Positions 25,620-35,168 are shown, numbered from the stretch's first letter. The stretch: 64,000 nt of DNA from Bacillota bacterium (GCA_023396225.1 JAEWWT010000014.1:186001-250000), one strand, 5' to 3'. Translations and numbers: made by a program. The notes: a model not told the origin generated them from the letters alone.

Positions 25620-26853
25620 TTCCGACACCTCCTGCAAGCTTATCATTTCTTCTTTCTCTTCTGAATGCCATTAACTGTGGCTTTGTTTTTAACAGTTCAA
25701 AATCACATTCATCAATATTAATATTCTCCTTAATCAATGAAGTATAAATTCCCGCTCTGTCAACATCACCCATAAGTATATATCCTTTGAGCTGATTATC
25801 CTTTGTTACAAGCTTCTTAAAGTTATTTCCTTCAACTGATACATAAGCATCACCATCATAAGAGCCGGCAGAAATAATATGCAGACCAAAAAATCCGATA
25901 GCATTCATTGGAATAGCATTAAGGTAATAAGTTTCATTACCTGCCATGTTCTTTCCTGCTACCTCACCCTGCATGAATGCATTAGGAAGGAGTGCAAGTA
26001 TTTTCTGCTGACCTGTTGTAATATCAAGAGATTCTGTACAGTCACCTGCTGAATAAACATCTGAAAGTTCTTCAACCTTCTGTGTATTGTCAGTGACAAT
26101 ACCTCTGTTAACCTTGCCGCCGGCATCGGACACAAGCTCTGTATTCGGTCTTACACCAACTGCAACAATTACTATATCAAAATCAACATTCTCACCATTT
26201 GAAAGCTCAGCACTATTTTTACCAAACTTCTTTACACTTGTATTTAGTATGAACTTTACGCCCTTACTCTCGATATGCTTTTTCATTATTTCTGATGAAT
26301 CACTGTCAAGAATAGATGGAAGAATTCTGTCTGCAAGGTCAATTACAGTCATCTTAACATTATAATGTTCAAGTGCTTCAGCCGCTTTTAATCCGATAAG
26401 TCCAGCTCCGATGATAAGAACTTTTGCACCATCAAAAACTGCTTCCTTTACTGCCTTTGCATCGTCATACTTCATAAAGCTGAATTTCTTTTCAACAGCG
26501 TCAAGTCCGTCCATAGGAGGAACAAAAGGCTTTGAGCCTGTTGCGACAAGCACTTTGTCATAAGAAACTGAACTACCGTTATCAAGTACAATTTTCTTTG
26601 CAGAAGTATCTATTTTTGTAACCTTTGAGCCAAGAATTGTTTCAACATTATTCTGCTCATAGAAATCCTTGTTGCGATAGCGCATATTTTCTTCACTTAC
26701 TGTACCCTTTAACCAGTATGAGATAAGAGGGCGTGAATATGTATGATATTTCTCATCAGAAATAATTGTTATTTTTCCGTCATTATCAACAGTTCTTATT
26801 CCTTGAACAGCACCGATTGCAGCAGCTGAGTTTCCGATTATAACATAATTCAT
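25609..26853 (-). CDS. FAD/NAD(P)-dependent oxidoreductase of the glutamate synthase operon
   Basis: Pyridine nucleotide-disulfide oxidoreductase fold of 414 residues: N-terminal FAD site IGNSAAAIGAVQGI, HTYSRPLISYWL, NAD site VLIIGAGLIGLKAAEAL and the FAD motif VYSAGDCTE. It lacks a disulfide CxxxxC, like nitrite-reductase or rubredoxin-reductase type proteins. It overlaps the ferredoxin gene upstream (TGATG) and the GXGXG gene downstream. It likely passes electrons from NAD(P)H to the ferredoxin and glutamate synthase. Confidence 0.85.
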   Translation of the reverse strand: MNYVIIGNSAAAIGAVQGIRTVDNDGKITIISDEKYHTYSRPLISYWLKGTVSEENMRYRNKDFYEQNNVETILGSKVTKIDTSAKKIVLDNGSSVSYDKVLVATGSKPFVPPMDGLDAVEKKFSFMKYDDAKAVKEAVFDGAKVLIIGAGLIGLKAAEALEHYNVKMTVIDLADRILPSILDSDSSEIMKKHIESKGVKFILNTSVKKFGKNSAELSNGENVDFDIVIVAVGVRPNTELVSDAGGKVNRGIVTDNTQKVEELSDVYSAGDCTESLDITTGQQKILALLPNAFMQGEVAGKNMAGNETYYLNAIPMNAIGFFGLHIISAGSYDGDAYVSVEGNNFKKLVTKDNQLKGYILMGDVDRAGIYTSLIKENINIDECDFELLKTKPQLMAFRRERRNDKLAGGVGNGI

Positions 26854-27302
26854 CAGTCCTCACCTCTTTCCTCAAATACTATTGCTTTGTTTGGGCAGTT
26901 TGCAACGCAGGCAGGTTCACCATTGCTGTTTCTTGTACAAAGTTCGCACTTTGTAACTGTCTTTCCATCATTCTTAGTATCTATTACTATACATCCGTAA
27001 GGACAGGAAAGAACGCATGTATAACATCCTACACAGCGTTCCTTGTCAATTTCAATAACGCCGTTGTTAATTGATAATGCACCTGTTATACAGCCCTTAA
27101 CACAGGTTGGATTTTCACAATGTCTGCACTGTACTGCAAAGTTTATTTCGTCTCCCTCTTCAACTCTGATACGGGGAGCAACATCTTTACCGAGCTTGAA
27201 TGTCTTTGCCATATCTGATTCATTGCTGTTTGCAAAAGCACAATAATATTCACAAAGATGGCAGCCTAAACACCAATCCTCATTAACATAGACTCTTCTC
27301 AT
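26853..27302 (-). CDS. 4Fe-4S ferredoxin-type electron-transfer subunit
   Basis: 149 residues with several iron-sulfur cluster motifs: CLGCHLCEYYC near the start, CRHCENPTCVKGC, CVGCYTCVLSC and CELC with a later CVANC. This resembles HycB/DmsB-like electron-transfer subunits. Cytoplasmic, no signal. Within the operon it would carry electrons between the flavoprotein and the FMN domain of glutamate synthase. Confidence 0.88.
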   Translation of the reverse strand: MRRVYVNEDWCLGCHLCEYYCAFANSNESDMAKTFKLGKDVAPRIRVEEGDEINFAVQCRHCENPTCVKGCITGALSINNGVIEIDKERCVGCYTCVLSCPYGCIVIDTKNDGKTVTKCELCTRNSNGEPACVANCPNKAIVFEERGED

Positions 27303-27358
27303 CTATATAATCTTTCCTTTCATAGCCGACCAGATTTATAAATCATACAGCTTATTAA

Positions 27359-28864
27359 TTACTCTCCCGCATGCTGAATTCCGAGAATACTGAGTTCCTT
27401 ATCACTGAGACCTATACCTCTTAGCATAAGACGATTTCCTCTCATGGCTTCAATTGAGTTAATACCCATACCGCCCATCATTTCTTTAATTTCATGATCC
27501 CATGCGTGAACAAGATTAACAAGTCTCTTATATCCTACTTCTGGATTAAGACGTTTAACAAGATCAGGACGCTGTGTTGCAATTCCCCAGTTGCACTTTC
27601 CGCCGTGACAGCTTCTGCAAAGGTGACAGCCAAGAGCAAGAAGCGCAGGAGTACCAATATATATAGCATCTGCTCCAAGTGCAATAGCCTTGACTGCATC
27701 AGAAGATGAACGAACTGAACCACCGACTACGATTGAAACTTCATTTCTGATACCTTCATCACGAAGTCTCTGATCAACAGCTGCAAGAGCAAGCTCAATC
27801 GGAATACCAACGTTATCTCTTATTCTTGTAGGAGCAGCACCTGTTCCTCCTCTAAATCCATCTATTGCAATTATATCAGCACCTGAACGTGCAATACCCG
27901 AAGCAATAGCTGCAACATTATGTACAGCCGCAATCTTAACCATTACAGGTTTTTTGTACTCTGTAGTTTCCTTTAATGAGAAGATAAGCTGACGAAGATC
28001 CTCAATAGAATATATATCATGGTGAGGTGCAGGTGAAATTGCATCTGTTCCCATTGGAATCATTCTGGTTTTTGAAACATCTTCACGGATTTTCGCTCCA
28101 GGAAGATGTCCGCCGATACCAGGCTTTGCTCCCTGACCCATCTTAATTTCAATTGCTGAACCCGCATCAAGGTATCCTTTGAATACACCAAATCTTCCGG
28201 ATGCAACCTGAACAATTGTATTCTTACCGTATTTGTAGAAATCCTTGTGAAGTCCACCTTCACCTGTGTTATAAAATGTTCCGAGTTCTTCTGCTGCACG
28301 AGCTAAAGATTCATGTGCATTCTTTGATATAGAACCATATGACATAGCAGAAAACATGATAGGTACATTAAGTTCAAGATATGGGTCTAATGATGTATCA
28401 ATTGATCCATCAGGATTTTTCTTGATTACAGATGGCTTTTTGCCCAAAAATACCTTTGTTTCCATTGGTTCTCTTAGTGGGTCAATAGATGGGTTTGTAA
28501 CCTGAGAAGCATTGATAAGAATCTTATCCCAATAAACAGGATAATCCTTTGGGGTACCCATTGATGAAAGAAGAACCCCTCCTGTTTCTGCTTGATGGTA
28601 GTTTTCAATCATTATCATCTGTGTGTAATTTGCGCTTTCTCTGAATTCATTTTCATTTCTGCGTATTTTAAGAGCGCCTGTCGGACAGATTGTCACACAC
28701 CTCTGACAATCAACACATTGATCATCATGTGTTAGCATTTTATCATAATCGGAATCGTAGTAATGTACTTCATTTGAACACTGTCTTTCGCAGGCACGGC
28801 ACTTAATACACTTATCTGTATTTCTTATTACCTCGAACTTGGCAGGAAAGTAGTTTACAGGCAT
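27359..28864 (-). CDS. Glutamate synthase FMN-binding domain subunit
   Basis: Central synthase domain (GltB2 type, PF01645) that makes glutamate from 2-oxoglutarate and ammonia. The N-terminus carries two 4Fe-4S motifs (CIKCRACERQC and CVDCQRCVTIC). The FMN barrel contains SAMSYGSISKNAHESLARAA, GEGGLHKDF, HDIYSIEDLRQLI and GGSVRSSSDAVKAIALG, and a CRSCHGGKCNWGIATQ iron-sulfur motif. 501 residues. It overlaps the amidotransferase gene by 10 bases. This is the archaeal-type split architecture. Confidence 0.94.
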   Translation of the reverse strand: MPVNYFPAKFEVIRNTDKCIKCRACERQCSNEVHYYDSDYDKMLTHDDQCVDCQRCVTICPTGALKIRRNENEFRESANYTQMIMIENYHQAETGGVLLSSMGTPKDYPVYWDKILINASQVTNPSIDPLREPMETKVFLGKKPSVIKKNPDGSIDTSLDPYLELNVPIMFSAMSYGSISKNAHESLARAAEELGTFYNTGEGGLHKDFYKYGKNTIVQVASGRFGVFKGYLDAGSAIEIKMGQGAKPGIGGHLPGAKIREDVSKTRMIPMGTDAISPAPHHDIYSIEDLRQLIFSLKETTEYKKPVMVKIAAVHNVAAIASGIARSGADIIAIDGFRGGTGAAPTRIRDNVGIPIELALAAVDQRLRDEGIRNEVSIVVGGSVRSSSDAVKAIALGADAIYIGTPALLALGCHLCRSCHGGKCNWGIATQRPDLVKRLNPEVGYKRLVNLVHAWDHEIKEMMGGMGINSIEAMRGNRLMLRGIGLSDKELSILGIQHAGE

Positions 28865-29961
28865 TTCTTTTTACCCTCCTCATTAAGATTTATAATAACT
28901 GGCTCTCCTCCTCTTGGAGACCATACATTTTCTGCATCAGGACAAATTGAACGTATTGCACATTCTTCACTTGCAATACAAACAATGTCATTTTTTTCAG
29001 CAACAACCATGGAACGAAGCTTGAGTCTGTCATTCAGAGCCATAATTCCTCCGGTATAACCGAGAATAATTGAGAAAGGCCCAGTTATAAGCAGGCTTGA
29101 TAAAGCATTACGGAAATATTTCAGCTTTGCAACTTTTTCAGGTTCCATTTGTTCAATTTCACTCCAGAACGGAGCAGCTATAATACTTGCTATATCTTCA
29201 AGGCCTATATTCTGCTTTCTGTTCAGGTAGTCAAAAATATATGTAATTACTTCGGTATCAGTAAGAAGTGTACACTTATATCCAAACATTTCTATAAAAC
29301 GTCTGTTAGCATCATAAGAGGAAATTTCACCATTGTGAACAATTGTATAATCTAGAAGTGCAAACGGATGAGCGCCTCCCCACCAGCCCGGTGTATTTGT
29401 TGGATAACGTCCATGAGCAGTCCATGCATATCCGTCATATTCGTCAAGTCTGTAAAACTCACCTACATCCTCAGGATAGCCAACAGCTTTGAAAACGCCC
29501 ATATTCTTTCCACTTGAGAAAACATACGCTCCATTAATTTCATTGTTAATCTTTATTACACATTTCGCAACAAATTCTTTTTCATCAAGCTGTGACGATG
29601 CTATTTTAGTAGGCAACGGATTGACAAAATATCTCCAGATCAACGGTTCGTTTATGATTGACGGAGTTTTCTTTGTCGGTATTCTGCTTAGGTTCACAAC
29701 ATCAAAATGACGGTCAAGAAATTTTTCTGTTTCATCTCTTGAAGCATTTGAGTCATAAAAAACATGAAATGCATATAAATCCTTATATTCAGGATAGATT
29801 CCATATCCGGCGAAACCGCCTCCGAGTCCGTTTGAACGGTCATGCATAACGGAAATTGACTTTACTATTTCACTTCCGTTAATACTATTGCCGTCTCTGC
29901 TTATAAAACCTGATATAGCACAACCCGACGGAATCCTTACCTGACCCTCTTTTAATAACAT
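28855..29961 (-). CDS. Glutamate synthase glutaminase (class II amidotransferase) subunit
   Basis: Releases ammonia from glutamine. The class II N-terminal nucleophile is probably Cys14 in IPSGCAISGF, exposed after removal of a 13-residue leader. Other conserved blocks: GGGFAGYGIYP, WTAHGRYPTNTPGWWGGAHPF and DYTIVHNGEISSYDANRRF. 368 residues. First gene of the operon; GGAGTG lies before the ATG. Together with the FMN and GXGXG subunits it rebuilds a complete large subunit. Confidence 0.9.
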   Translation of the reverse strand: MLLKEGQVRIPSGCAISGFISRDGNSINGSEIVKSISVMHDRSNGLGGGFAGYGIYPEYKDLYAFHVFYDSNASRDETEKFLDRHFDVVNLSRIPTKKTPSIINEPLIWRYFVNPLPTKIASSQLDEKEFVAKCVIKINNEINGAYVFSSGKNMGVFKAVGYPEDVGEFYRLDEYDGYAWTAHGRYPTNTPGWWGGAHPFALLDYTIVHNGEISSYDANRRFIEMFGYKCTLLTDTEVITYIFDYLNRKQNIGLEDIASIIAAPFWSEIEQMEPEKVAKLKYFRNALSSLLITGPFSIILGYTGGIMALNDRLKLRSMVVAEKNDIVCIASEECAIRSICPDAENVWSPRGGEPVIINLNEEGKKKCL

Positions 29962-30005
29962 ATACTCACACTCCTGTTAAATATCATCAAAATTAATCTA
30001 TATAT

Positions 30006-30070
30006 ATGATAACATTGGATTTTAACTTTGTCAATAGGTTTTTGCAAGAATAATAGTTTAATCTTGCAAA
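30006..30070 (-). promoter_or_regulatory. Promoter and palindrome of the glutamate synthase operon
   Basis: On the minus strand TTGACA (30034-30029) is 17 nt from TATCAT (30011-30006). A perfect 9-bp inverted repeat TTTGCAAGA/TCTTGCAAA (30041-30049, 30062-30070) lies seven bases upstream of the -35 box, a position suited to an activator. The IS5-type insertion stops about 90 bases further upstream. Confidence 0.6.
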
Positions 30071-30163
30071 ATACATCTTAAATTGCCTAATTATTGACCA
30101 ATATTTTTTAAAAATGAACAATTAATCTATATAAGTTGCAAATAATTATAAAATAAATATTTA

Positions 30164-31292
30164 GGCAATGCCGTACAATGCCAAAGCTAATCCAGCTTTC
30201 CACACAATCAGAGCATAAATGTGAAAACTATCCCTATTTTGATTGCTTACGGCATACCAAATCAAGCCGTCAGAGATTTTCTGTCAGCAAGATACAGGTT
30301 TGCCAAAGCAAACATAATATTCAATTTAGCTGTCTGTTTTCGCAACCCTCGATATCGTGTTTTTCTATAACCAAACAGCTTTTTAACTACTGCAAAAACG
30401 TGTTCTACTTTTGCTCTTACTGATGATTTTTTATGCTCTGCTTTCTTTGCTGCATACTGTCCGCTGACCGAAAGCTTCTTTACCTGTGATGGTTTTCTGT
30501 TGATTTGGTACTTGATTTTCTTACCCTTGTTATTTTTTATGATTGCATCGTCACGCTTGTTTGCACCTGTATATCCACTATCACCGTAGACCTCATGCTC
30601 GTCACCGTTGAGCAGCTTTGAAGTAACCGTTACATCATGTTCATTTGCACTTGTAACCTCAAGATGATGAACTAAACCGGTATCTTTATCAACACCGATG
30701 TGTGCCTTGTATCCAAAGTGCCACTCGTTGCCTTTCTTGACGGAATGAGCATCTTTATCACGCTTTTTCTCCTTGTTTTTTGTTGATGAGGGTGCAGCAA
30801 TTATTGTGGAATCTACTATGGTTCCACGCTTTAATATCAACTGTTTTCTGCTGAGAATATCTATCACCTGATGAAACAGTTTTTCCTGTATACCGTTTTC
30901 AATAAGTATGTTTCTGAATCTGCCGATAGTATCTCCGTCAGGAATCTGATTAGGCGAATCTACCCCGCAGAAGTCCGAGAACGCACGGCTGTCAATAACC
31001 TCGTTCATCACCTTCATGTCGGATAAATCATAAAGATTCTGAAGCAGAAATATACGAAGCATTAGGTCAAGGGCATAGGGCTTGTTTCCATGCTCTCCTT
31101 TGTAGTAGCAAGGCTTGATTATCTCTATCCACTCGTCAAATGGTATTATCCGTTCTATCTGTTTCAGAAATTCTTTTTTACTTGTATTTGCCTTTGCAAG
31201 CTCGTCGCTTATCAGCGAAAATGTTAGTTGTTTATTCATGTTTCAATTATACCACTTTTTGTCCTTTTGGCAATGCTTTGTGCGGTTTTGCC
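30164..31292. mobile_element. IS5-family insertion sequence
   Basis: 1129 bp. Imperfect terminal inverted repeats: GGCAATGCCGTACAA at the left end, GGCAAAACCGCACAA at the right end read inward. Both sides are flanked by TTTA (30160-30163 and 31293-31296), a 4-bp target duplication as made by IS5-type elements. It sits between the divergent promoters of the glutamate synthase operon and the membrane protein gene at 31377. Confidence 0.8.
30262..31239 (-). CDS. IS5-family DDE transposase
   Basis: 325 residues, intact. N-terminal DUF772-type domain (FDEWIEIIKPCYYKGEHGN, SDFCGVDSPNQIPDGDTIGRF), then the catalytic core with Asp in GTIVDSTIIAAP, Asp in YGDSGYTGANKR and Glu in RAKVEHVFAVVKK. The three acidic residues of the DDE triad are present, so the insertion is probably active or recent. 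Confidence 0.92.
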   Translation of the reverse strand: MNKQLTFSLISDELAKANTSKKEFLKQIERIIPFDEWIEIIKPCYYKGEHGNKPYALDLMLRIFLLQNLYDLSDMKVMNEVIDSRAFSDFCGVDSPNQIPDGDTIGRFRNILIENGIQEKLFHQVIDILSRKQLILKRGTIVDSTIIAAPSSTKNKEKKRDKDAHSVKKGNEWHFGYKAHIGVDKDTGLVHHLEVTSANEHDVTVTSKLLNGDEHEVYGDSGYTGANKRDDAIIKNNKGKKIKYQINRKPSQVKKLSVSGQYAAKKAEHKKSSVRAKVEHVFAVVKKLFGYRKTRYRGLRKQTAKLNIMFALANLYLADRKSLTA

Positions 31293-31314
31293 TTTAGTCA
31301 TTTTGCATTATTTA

Positions 31315-31343
31315 TTGACAAAATAATCTATAAATGTTATATT
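31315..31343 (+). promoter_or_regulatory. Promoter of the membrane protein gene
   Basis: TTGACA (31315-31320), 17-nt spacer, TATATT (31338-31343). It starts only 19 bases after the IS target duplication, so upstream control sites may have been separated from it. Confidence 0.6.
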
Positions 31344-31376
31344 GTATGTATAAAAAAACAAGGAGGTATTAATTTT

Positions 31377-32156
31377 ATGTCCATGTTACCTGATGAAAAG
31401 AAAAATGGTGACTTTTCCGAGGAAAATGACAACGATTTATATAATAATCCTGATGATATTTCTGAAAAATCTGAAGAAACAGAAATTAATTTACCCAAAA
31501 ATAAAAAGCATAAAAAAAAGAAATTCAAAAGGTTAAAATTAATAATGATCATTGCAGTCATTGCAATTGTGGCTGCTGCAATTCTCTATTTAATTGCGTT
31601 GTTTAATTCAGGTGAAGGTGAAAAGCTGGCAAAAAAGATACCTATCGGACGTAATATTGAGTATGCCGAAAAGCAGTCAGGAGTAACTTTTTCTGAGACA
31701 TCGCAGTATAATCAGCTTGATAAAATTCTAGATTATGATTATGTTTATGAATGTGATAAAAGCGTAAAAATCAGTGGCATTACATTACCTGAATGGGTAA
31801 TCATGATTACAAAAAATTCAGATGGTCTGATTGATACTGTTACATATTACGATTTTGCACAGCTTCAGAAATCCTGGAAAGGATATAAAGTAAATGACAT
31901 TATCGAAAATACTGATGTACAGTATGGCATGAGTGCCTCTGAAGTAAAAAATGCCCTCGGAATCAAGCCTTACTACATAGAAACGGGCATTGACAACAGC
32001 GTTACATATGTCTACCGTTATTATTTCGTTGACCCTGAAACAAACAATGATGTTGTAATGAATTATTATGTTGTTTTCAATGATGTTAATAATAGTGTTA
32101 AACTTGTTTACAGTAAGGAATTTGATTATACTGCTTATCTGTTGAAAATTGAATAA
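31377..32156 (+). CDS. Single-pass membrane protein of unknown function
   Basis: 259 residues. An acidic N-terminal 50 residues, a Lys-rich stop-transfer patch (KNKKHKKKKFKRLK), one hydrophobic segment (IMIIAVIAIVAAAILYLIALF) and an extracytoplasmic domain of about 180 residues with aromatic-rich beta strands (VTYVYRYYFVDPETNNDVVMN). No family recognised; the outer domain has the look of a BamE/SmpA-like or PepSY-like fold but I cannot assign it. AGGAGG precedes the ATG; the open frame extends upstream into the IS and should not be used. Confidence 0.7.
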   Translation: MSMLPDEKKNGDFSEENDNDLYNNPDDISEKSEETEINLPKNKKHKKKKFKRLKLIMIIAVIAIVAAAILYLIALFNSGEGEKLAKKIPIGRNIEYAEKQSGVTFSETSQYNQLDKILDYDYVYECDKSVKISGITLPEWVIMITKNSDGLIDTVTYYDFAQLQKSWKGYKVNDIIENTDVQYGMSASEVKNALGIKPYYIETGIDNSVTYVYRYYFVDPETNNDVVMNYYVVFNDVNNSVKLVYSKEFDYTAYLLKIE

Positions 32157-32160
32157 AAAA

Positions 32161-32197
32161 ATCCTGTATTTCAAAAAAGAAATACAGGATTTTTTTA
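32161..32197. terminator. Bidirectional terminator
   Basis: 12-bp stem ATCCTGTATTTC/GAAATACAGGAT with A-run before and T-run after, so it can serve both the membrane protein gene on the plus strand and the response regulator on the minus strand. Confidence 0.88.
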
Positions 32198-32202
32198 TTA
32201 TC

Positions 32203-32838
32203 TTATAGCTTATCAGGAAATGACCTCAGATATTGTATTGCTATTTGCGTCCTATGTTCAAGTCCTGTTTTCTGAAGAATAACGCTTATATGGTTTCGTA
32301 CCGTCCCCGACGAGAGAAACAGCTCCTCTGCTATCTGATTGTTGGAATAACCCTTTGCAATAAGTCTTACAACGTCAAGCTCACGCTCTGACAATAGTTC
32401 AAATATGCTTGCATCAGGACTGATCGCTGAAACACGTGAGCGAATATATTCAACAATGTCAGGCTGAAAAACTGTTCCACCATTATACACAACTCTTATT
32501 GATGAAAAAATACGATCAGGTGGGCTGTTTTTAAGTATGTATCCGCTTACACCTGTTTTCAACGCCCTGAATATATAGTCCTCTTCATCAAATGTTGTAA
32601 GCAGCAGAGGCTTTGAAAGCTCATCTCTCATTATTATTTCAGAAGCTGTTATCCCATCCATTTCAGGCATTCTTATATCAAGAAGAACAACATCAGGCTT
32701 TTTTTCTCTGCACAGCTTAACTGCCTCAGCGCCGTTCTGTGCTGTCCCAAGCAGTTCAAAATCTGGCTGCAATTCAAGAATTATTTTAAGCCCTTCCCTG
32801 ATAATTACATCATCATCTGCCATGACTATACGAATCAT
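32203..32838 (-). CDS. NarL/LuxR-type response regulator
   Basis: 211 residues. Receiver domain with DDD near the N-terminus, phospho-Asp in VVLLDIRMPEMDG, Thr in LLTTFDEEDY and Lys in YILKNSP; C-terminal GerE helix-turn-helix (LSERELDVVRLIAKGYSNNQIAEELFLS is the region, at about 145-172). GGGGGATATT precedes the ATG at 32838. It is the last gene of an ABC exporter/two-component operon and probably regulates it. Confidence 0.92.
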   Translation of the reverse strand: MIRIVMADDDVIIREGLKIILELQPDFELLGTAQNGAEAVKLCREKKPDVVLLDIRMPEMDGITASEIIMRDELSKPLLLTTFDEEDYIFRALKTGVSGYILKNSPPDRIFSSIRVVYNGGTVFQPDIVEYIRSRVSAISPDASIFELLSERELDVVRLIAKGYSNNQIAEELFLSSGTVRNHISVILQKTGLEHRTQIAIQYLRSFPDKL

Positions 32839-32861
32839 AATATCCCCCATTTCATGTGTTA

Positions 32862-33977
32862 TTACAAAATATTAAATATAAATATTGTAGAAAATCCATT
32901 CTGTCCGCAGGATACAAGACACCTGCCGCCACATTTGACAGTTCTCTCCTCAATAGCATCAAGACCTATACCCTTTTCATATTCTCCGTTGCATTTTCCG
33001 TTATCAGAGAATTCAGCCTTCAATATCTTATTATACATTTCTATATTCACAGAGAACATATCGCCGTTTGAATGTTTGAGCATATTCGTAAGTGATTCTT
33101 CAAGGTTTTCAATTATACACTGCCATACTTCTCCCGATACACGTTCCATATTCCCCTTGTTAGTAAATTCTGTCCTTATACTGTATGTAAGTTCAAATTC
33201 CTTCAGCATTGAAGTTATCTGACCAATACCGAGAAACAGCTTCTGAGGACGTTCTTCCCTTAATGACATTCTTATATCATCAACACCATTTCTAAGGCAA
33301 TCCACCGATTTTCTTATACTCTCCTCTGCCTTTTCAGGATTGCTTCTCAACATCATCAGCGCAGCCTCAAGCATGATAATACTACCACTTATTCCATGTC
33401 CAAGTTGATCGTGAATTCTGCCTGCAAACCTGTTTCTTTCCTCAAGCGCAGTCTGCGTTTTTATTGCCGATGCAAAACTCTTTATATCTGTAAGTTTTTT
33501 ATTTTGCTTTGATATTTCTTCTTTCTGGATTTCGCATATTTCTTTATAAATATTAAGCTTATCAATAACATATCCTGCATAAATTGTAAGCCCCATACTG
33601 ATAACTGACATTGCAATTGCAGATAAAAGCGGCGAAAACAAGAAAATCATTATAACAAATATAATTCCAGTAATCTGATAAAGATGTTCATCTGAAACAT
33701 AAATATCTATAAATTCAAATGTAAGAATAATTATAAGCGGAAACATTTTTGCGGGCCTGTAAAAAACATAAAATAGCACAGTACAGGCAAGTATTGCGCT
33801 TACAACTTTTTTATTTTTAAGAAGAATCATTACAAGGTGCTGAACCAGAAAAACACAAAAAGAGCCAAGCACCGATATTACCATTATGGTTATATCGGTA
33901 CCGGACTTATAATTCAACAATGATGAACATAACAAGGTCAAGCTGTTTGCAATGAAATAAAGCGTTGATTTATTCAT
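32862..33977 (-). CDS. Sensor histidine kinase (NarL/HisKA_3 type)
   Basis: 371 residues. About five or six membrane helices in the first 150 residues with almost no extracytoplasmic loop, so it probably senses the membrane. The phospho-accepting His lies in RFAGRIHDQLGHGISGS, followed by a HATPase domain (ENLEESLTNMLKHS, FSDNGKCNGEYEKGIGL). Partner of the regulator 23 bases downstream. DesK-like layout. Located behind the ABC genes, as in many antimicrobial or lipid stress systems. Confidence 0.88.
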   Translation of the reverse strand: MNKSTLYFIANSLTLLCSSLLNYKSGTDITIMVISVLGSFCVFLVQHLVMILLKNKKVVSAILACTVLFYVFYRPAKMFPLIIILTFEFIDIYVSDEHLYQITGIIFVIMIFLFSPLLSAIAMSVISMGLTIYAGYVIDKLNIYKEICEIQKEEISKQNKKLTDIKSFASAIKTQTALEERNRFAGRIHDQLGHGISGSIIMLEAALMMLRSNPEKAEESIRKSVDCLRNGVDDIRMSLREERPQKLFLGIGQITSMLKEFELTYSIRTEFTNKGNMERVSGEVWQCIIENLEESLTNMLKHSNGDMFSVNIEMYNKILKAEFSDNGKCNGEYEKGIGLDAIEERTVKCGGRCLVSCGQNGFSTIFIFNIL

Positions 33978-34028
33978 ATCGTAAATCCGACTTTCTAAAG
34001 CCTTCTCCTTTTGTGTTAATAAGTATGG

Positions 34029-35168
34029 TTAGTTTCTGTACATCTTCTTCTGTGTAAACAATACTGCTCCTATAAGGTAAATAAGCACTGTAAACAAAAT
34101 AAGAACTATAATATTATTTGCAACATTTATTTTTTCAGCGGCCTGATAATTTCTTATAACACTCATAAACCAGTAATGAGGAGTAATTTTAGCTACATTC
34201 TGCAAAGTATCTGATGCCTTTTCAATTGGAAAGAATGCACCACCGAGCATACAGCTGATTGTTGAGAATCCTACAATTATTGTCATTATTGCCATTTTTG
34301 AATTGCAAAGCAATGCCACTACAAGTGAAAATCCAACAAGGAAAATACTTATCAATGTCATTAATAAGAACAATAAACCTAATGACATTCCGATGAACAA
34401 ACCAGTTATTTTTATGTATGCACATACTACTACTACCATCAGCATCAACTGTAAAATACCAAACAGTGTTATGCCAATTATATACTGAATTGAACGGATA
34501 GGAGAAAGCTTTATTCTGTTATATGTTCCTGACATTCTGTCATCAAATACTGTCAATGAAATAAACATGCAAGCTGCAAGTGCCAGAAACAGAAACATTC
34601 CAAGAAAATTTTCAAAAGCATTCTGCTGTATCTCTTCTATATTGTCAACTCCGTAACTTTCATCTACTACAATATCTACAGACATATCCTTTTTCTTGTT
34701 TAAAATGTTTATAAATTCATCTTCATCTCCTGCTGCACAGTTTGACATAGTATTTACTCCACCCATATAAGACTCAAGATATGCGCTTGTAAATACCTTA
34801 TTCTCAAAGTCATTCATTGCAGTTAAGCTGATATTCATAGGATTACCTTCAGCTGCGGAGGAACAAAATCCCTTCGGCACTTCAATTATAACAGATATTT
34901 CCCTTAAAATCAATTGAGACGACAAATTCTCATATGTATCCTCAACAAGATCGAATTCAAGATCATCAGTAAGATAGCCTTTCAGATCTTCACTTAAAAC
35001 TGTTTTATCATAGTCTATAAATCCAACATGGATTCTGTCGGTGTTATATGTGTCATTGGAAAAAGAATTTATAAACAGTATTATTACTACTGCACATGCA
35101 GCAGAAATGAACAGTGAAATCTTATTTCTTCTGATACTTGCCTTGACAAGAATTAAAATGTTTTTCAT
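34029..35168 (-). CDS. ABC-2 type permease, second subunit
   Basis: 379 residues: N-terminal helix, a large extracytoplasmic domain (about residues 35-190) and five C-terminal helices with the ABC-2 signature region FDDRMSGTYNRIKLSPIRSIQYI. It resembles YhgE/YhfA-type exporters (ABC2_membrane_3). It pairs with the related permease upstream (18-base gap) and the ATPase at 36366. Confidence 0.86.
   Translation of the reverse strand: MKNILILVKASIRRNKISLFISAACAVVIILFINSFSNDTYNTDRIHVGFIDYDKTVLSEDLKGYLTDDLEFDLVEDTYENLSSQLILREISVIIEVPKGFCSSAAEGNPMNISLTAMNDFENKVFTSAYLESYMGGVNTMSNCAAGDEDEFINILNKKKDMSVDIVVDESYGVDNIEEIQQNAFENFLGMFLFLALAACMFISLTVFDDRMSGTYNRIKLSPIRSIQYIIGITLFGILQLMLMVVVVCAYIKITGLFIGMSLGLLFLLMTLISIFLVGFSLVVALLCNSKMAIMTIIVGFSTISCMLGGAFFPIEKASDTLQNVAKITPHYWFMSVIRNYQAAEKINVANNIIVLILFTVLIYLIGAVLFTQKKMYRN

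Noticed and set aside
31140..31376. N-terminal extension of the membrane protein into the IS
   Set aside because: The extension crosses the IS end and the gene's own promoter; AGGAGG before 31377 marks the true start.
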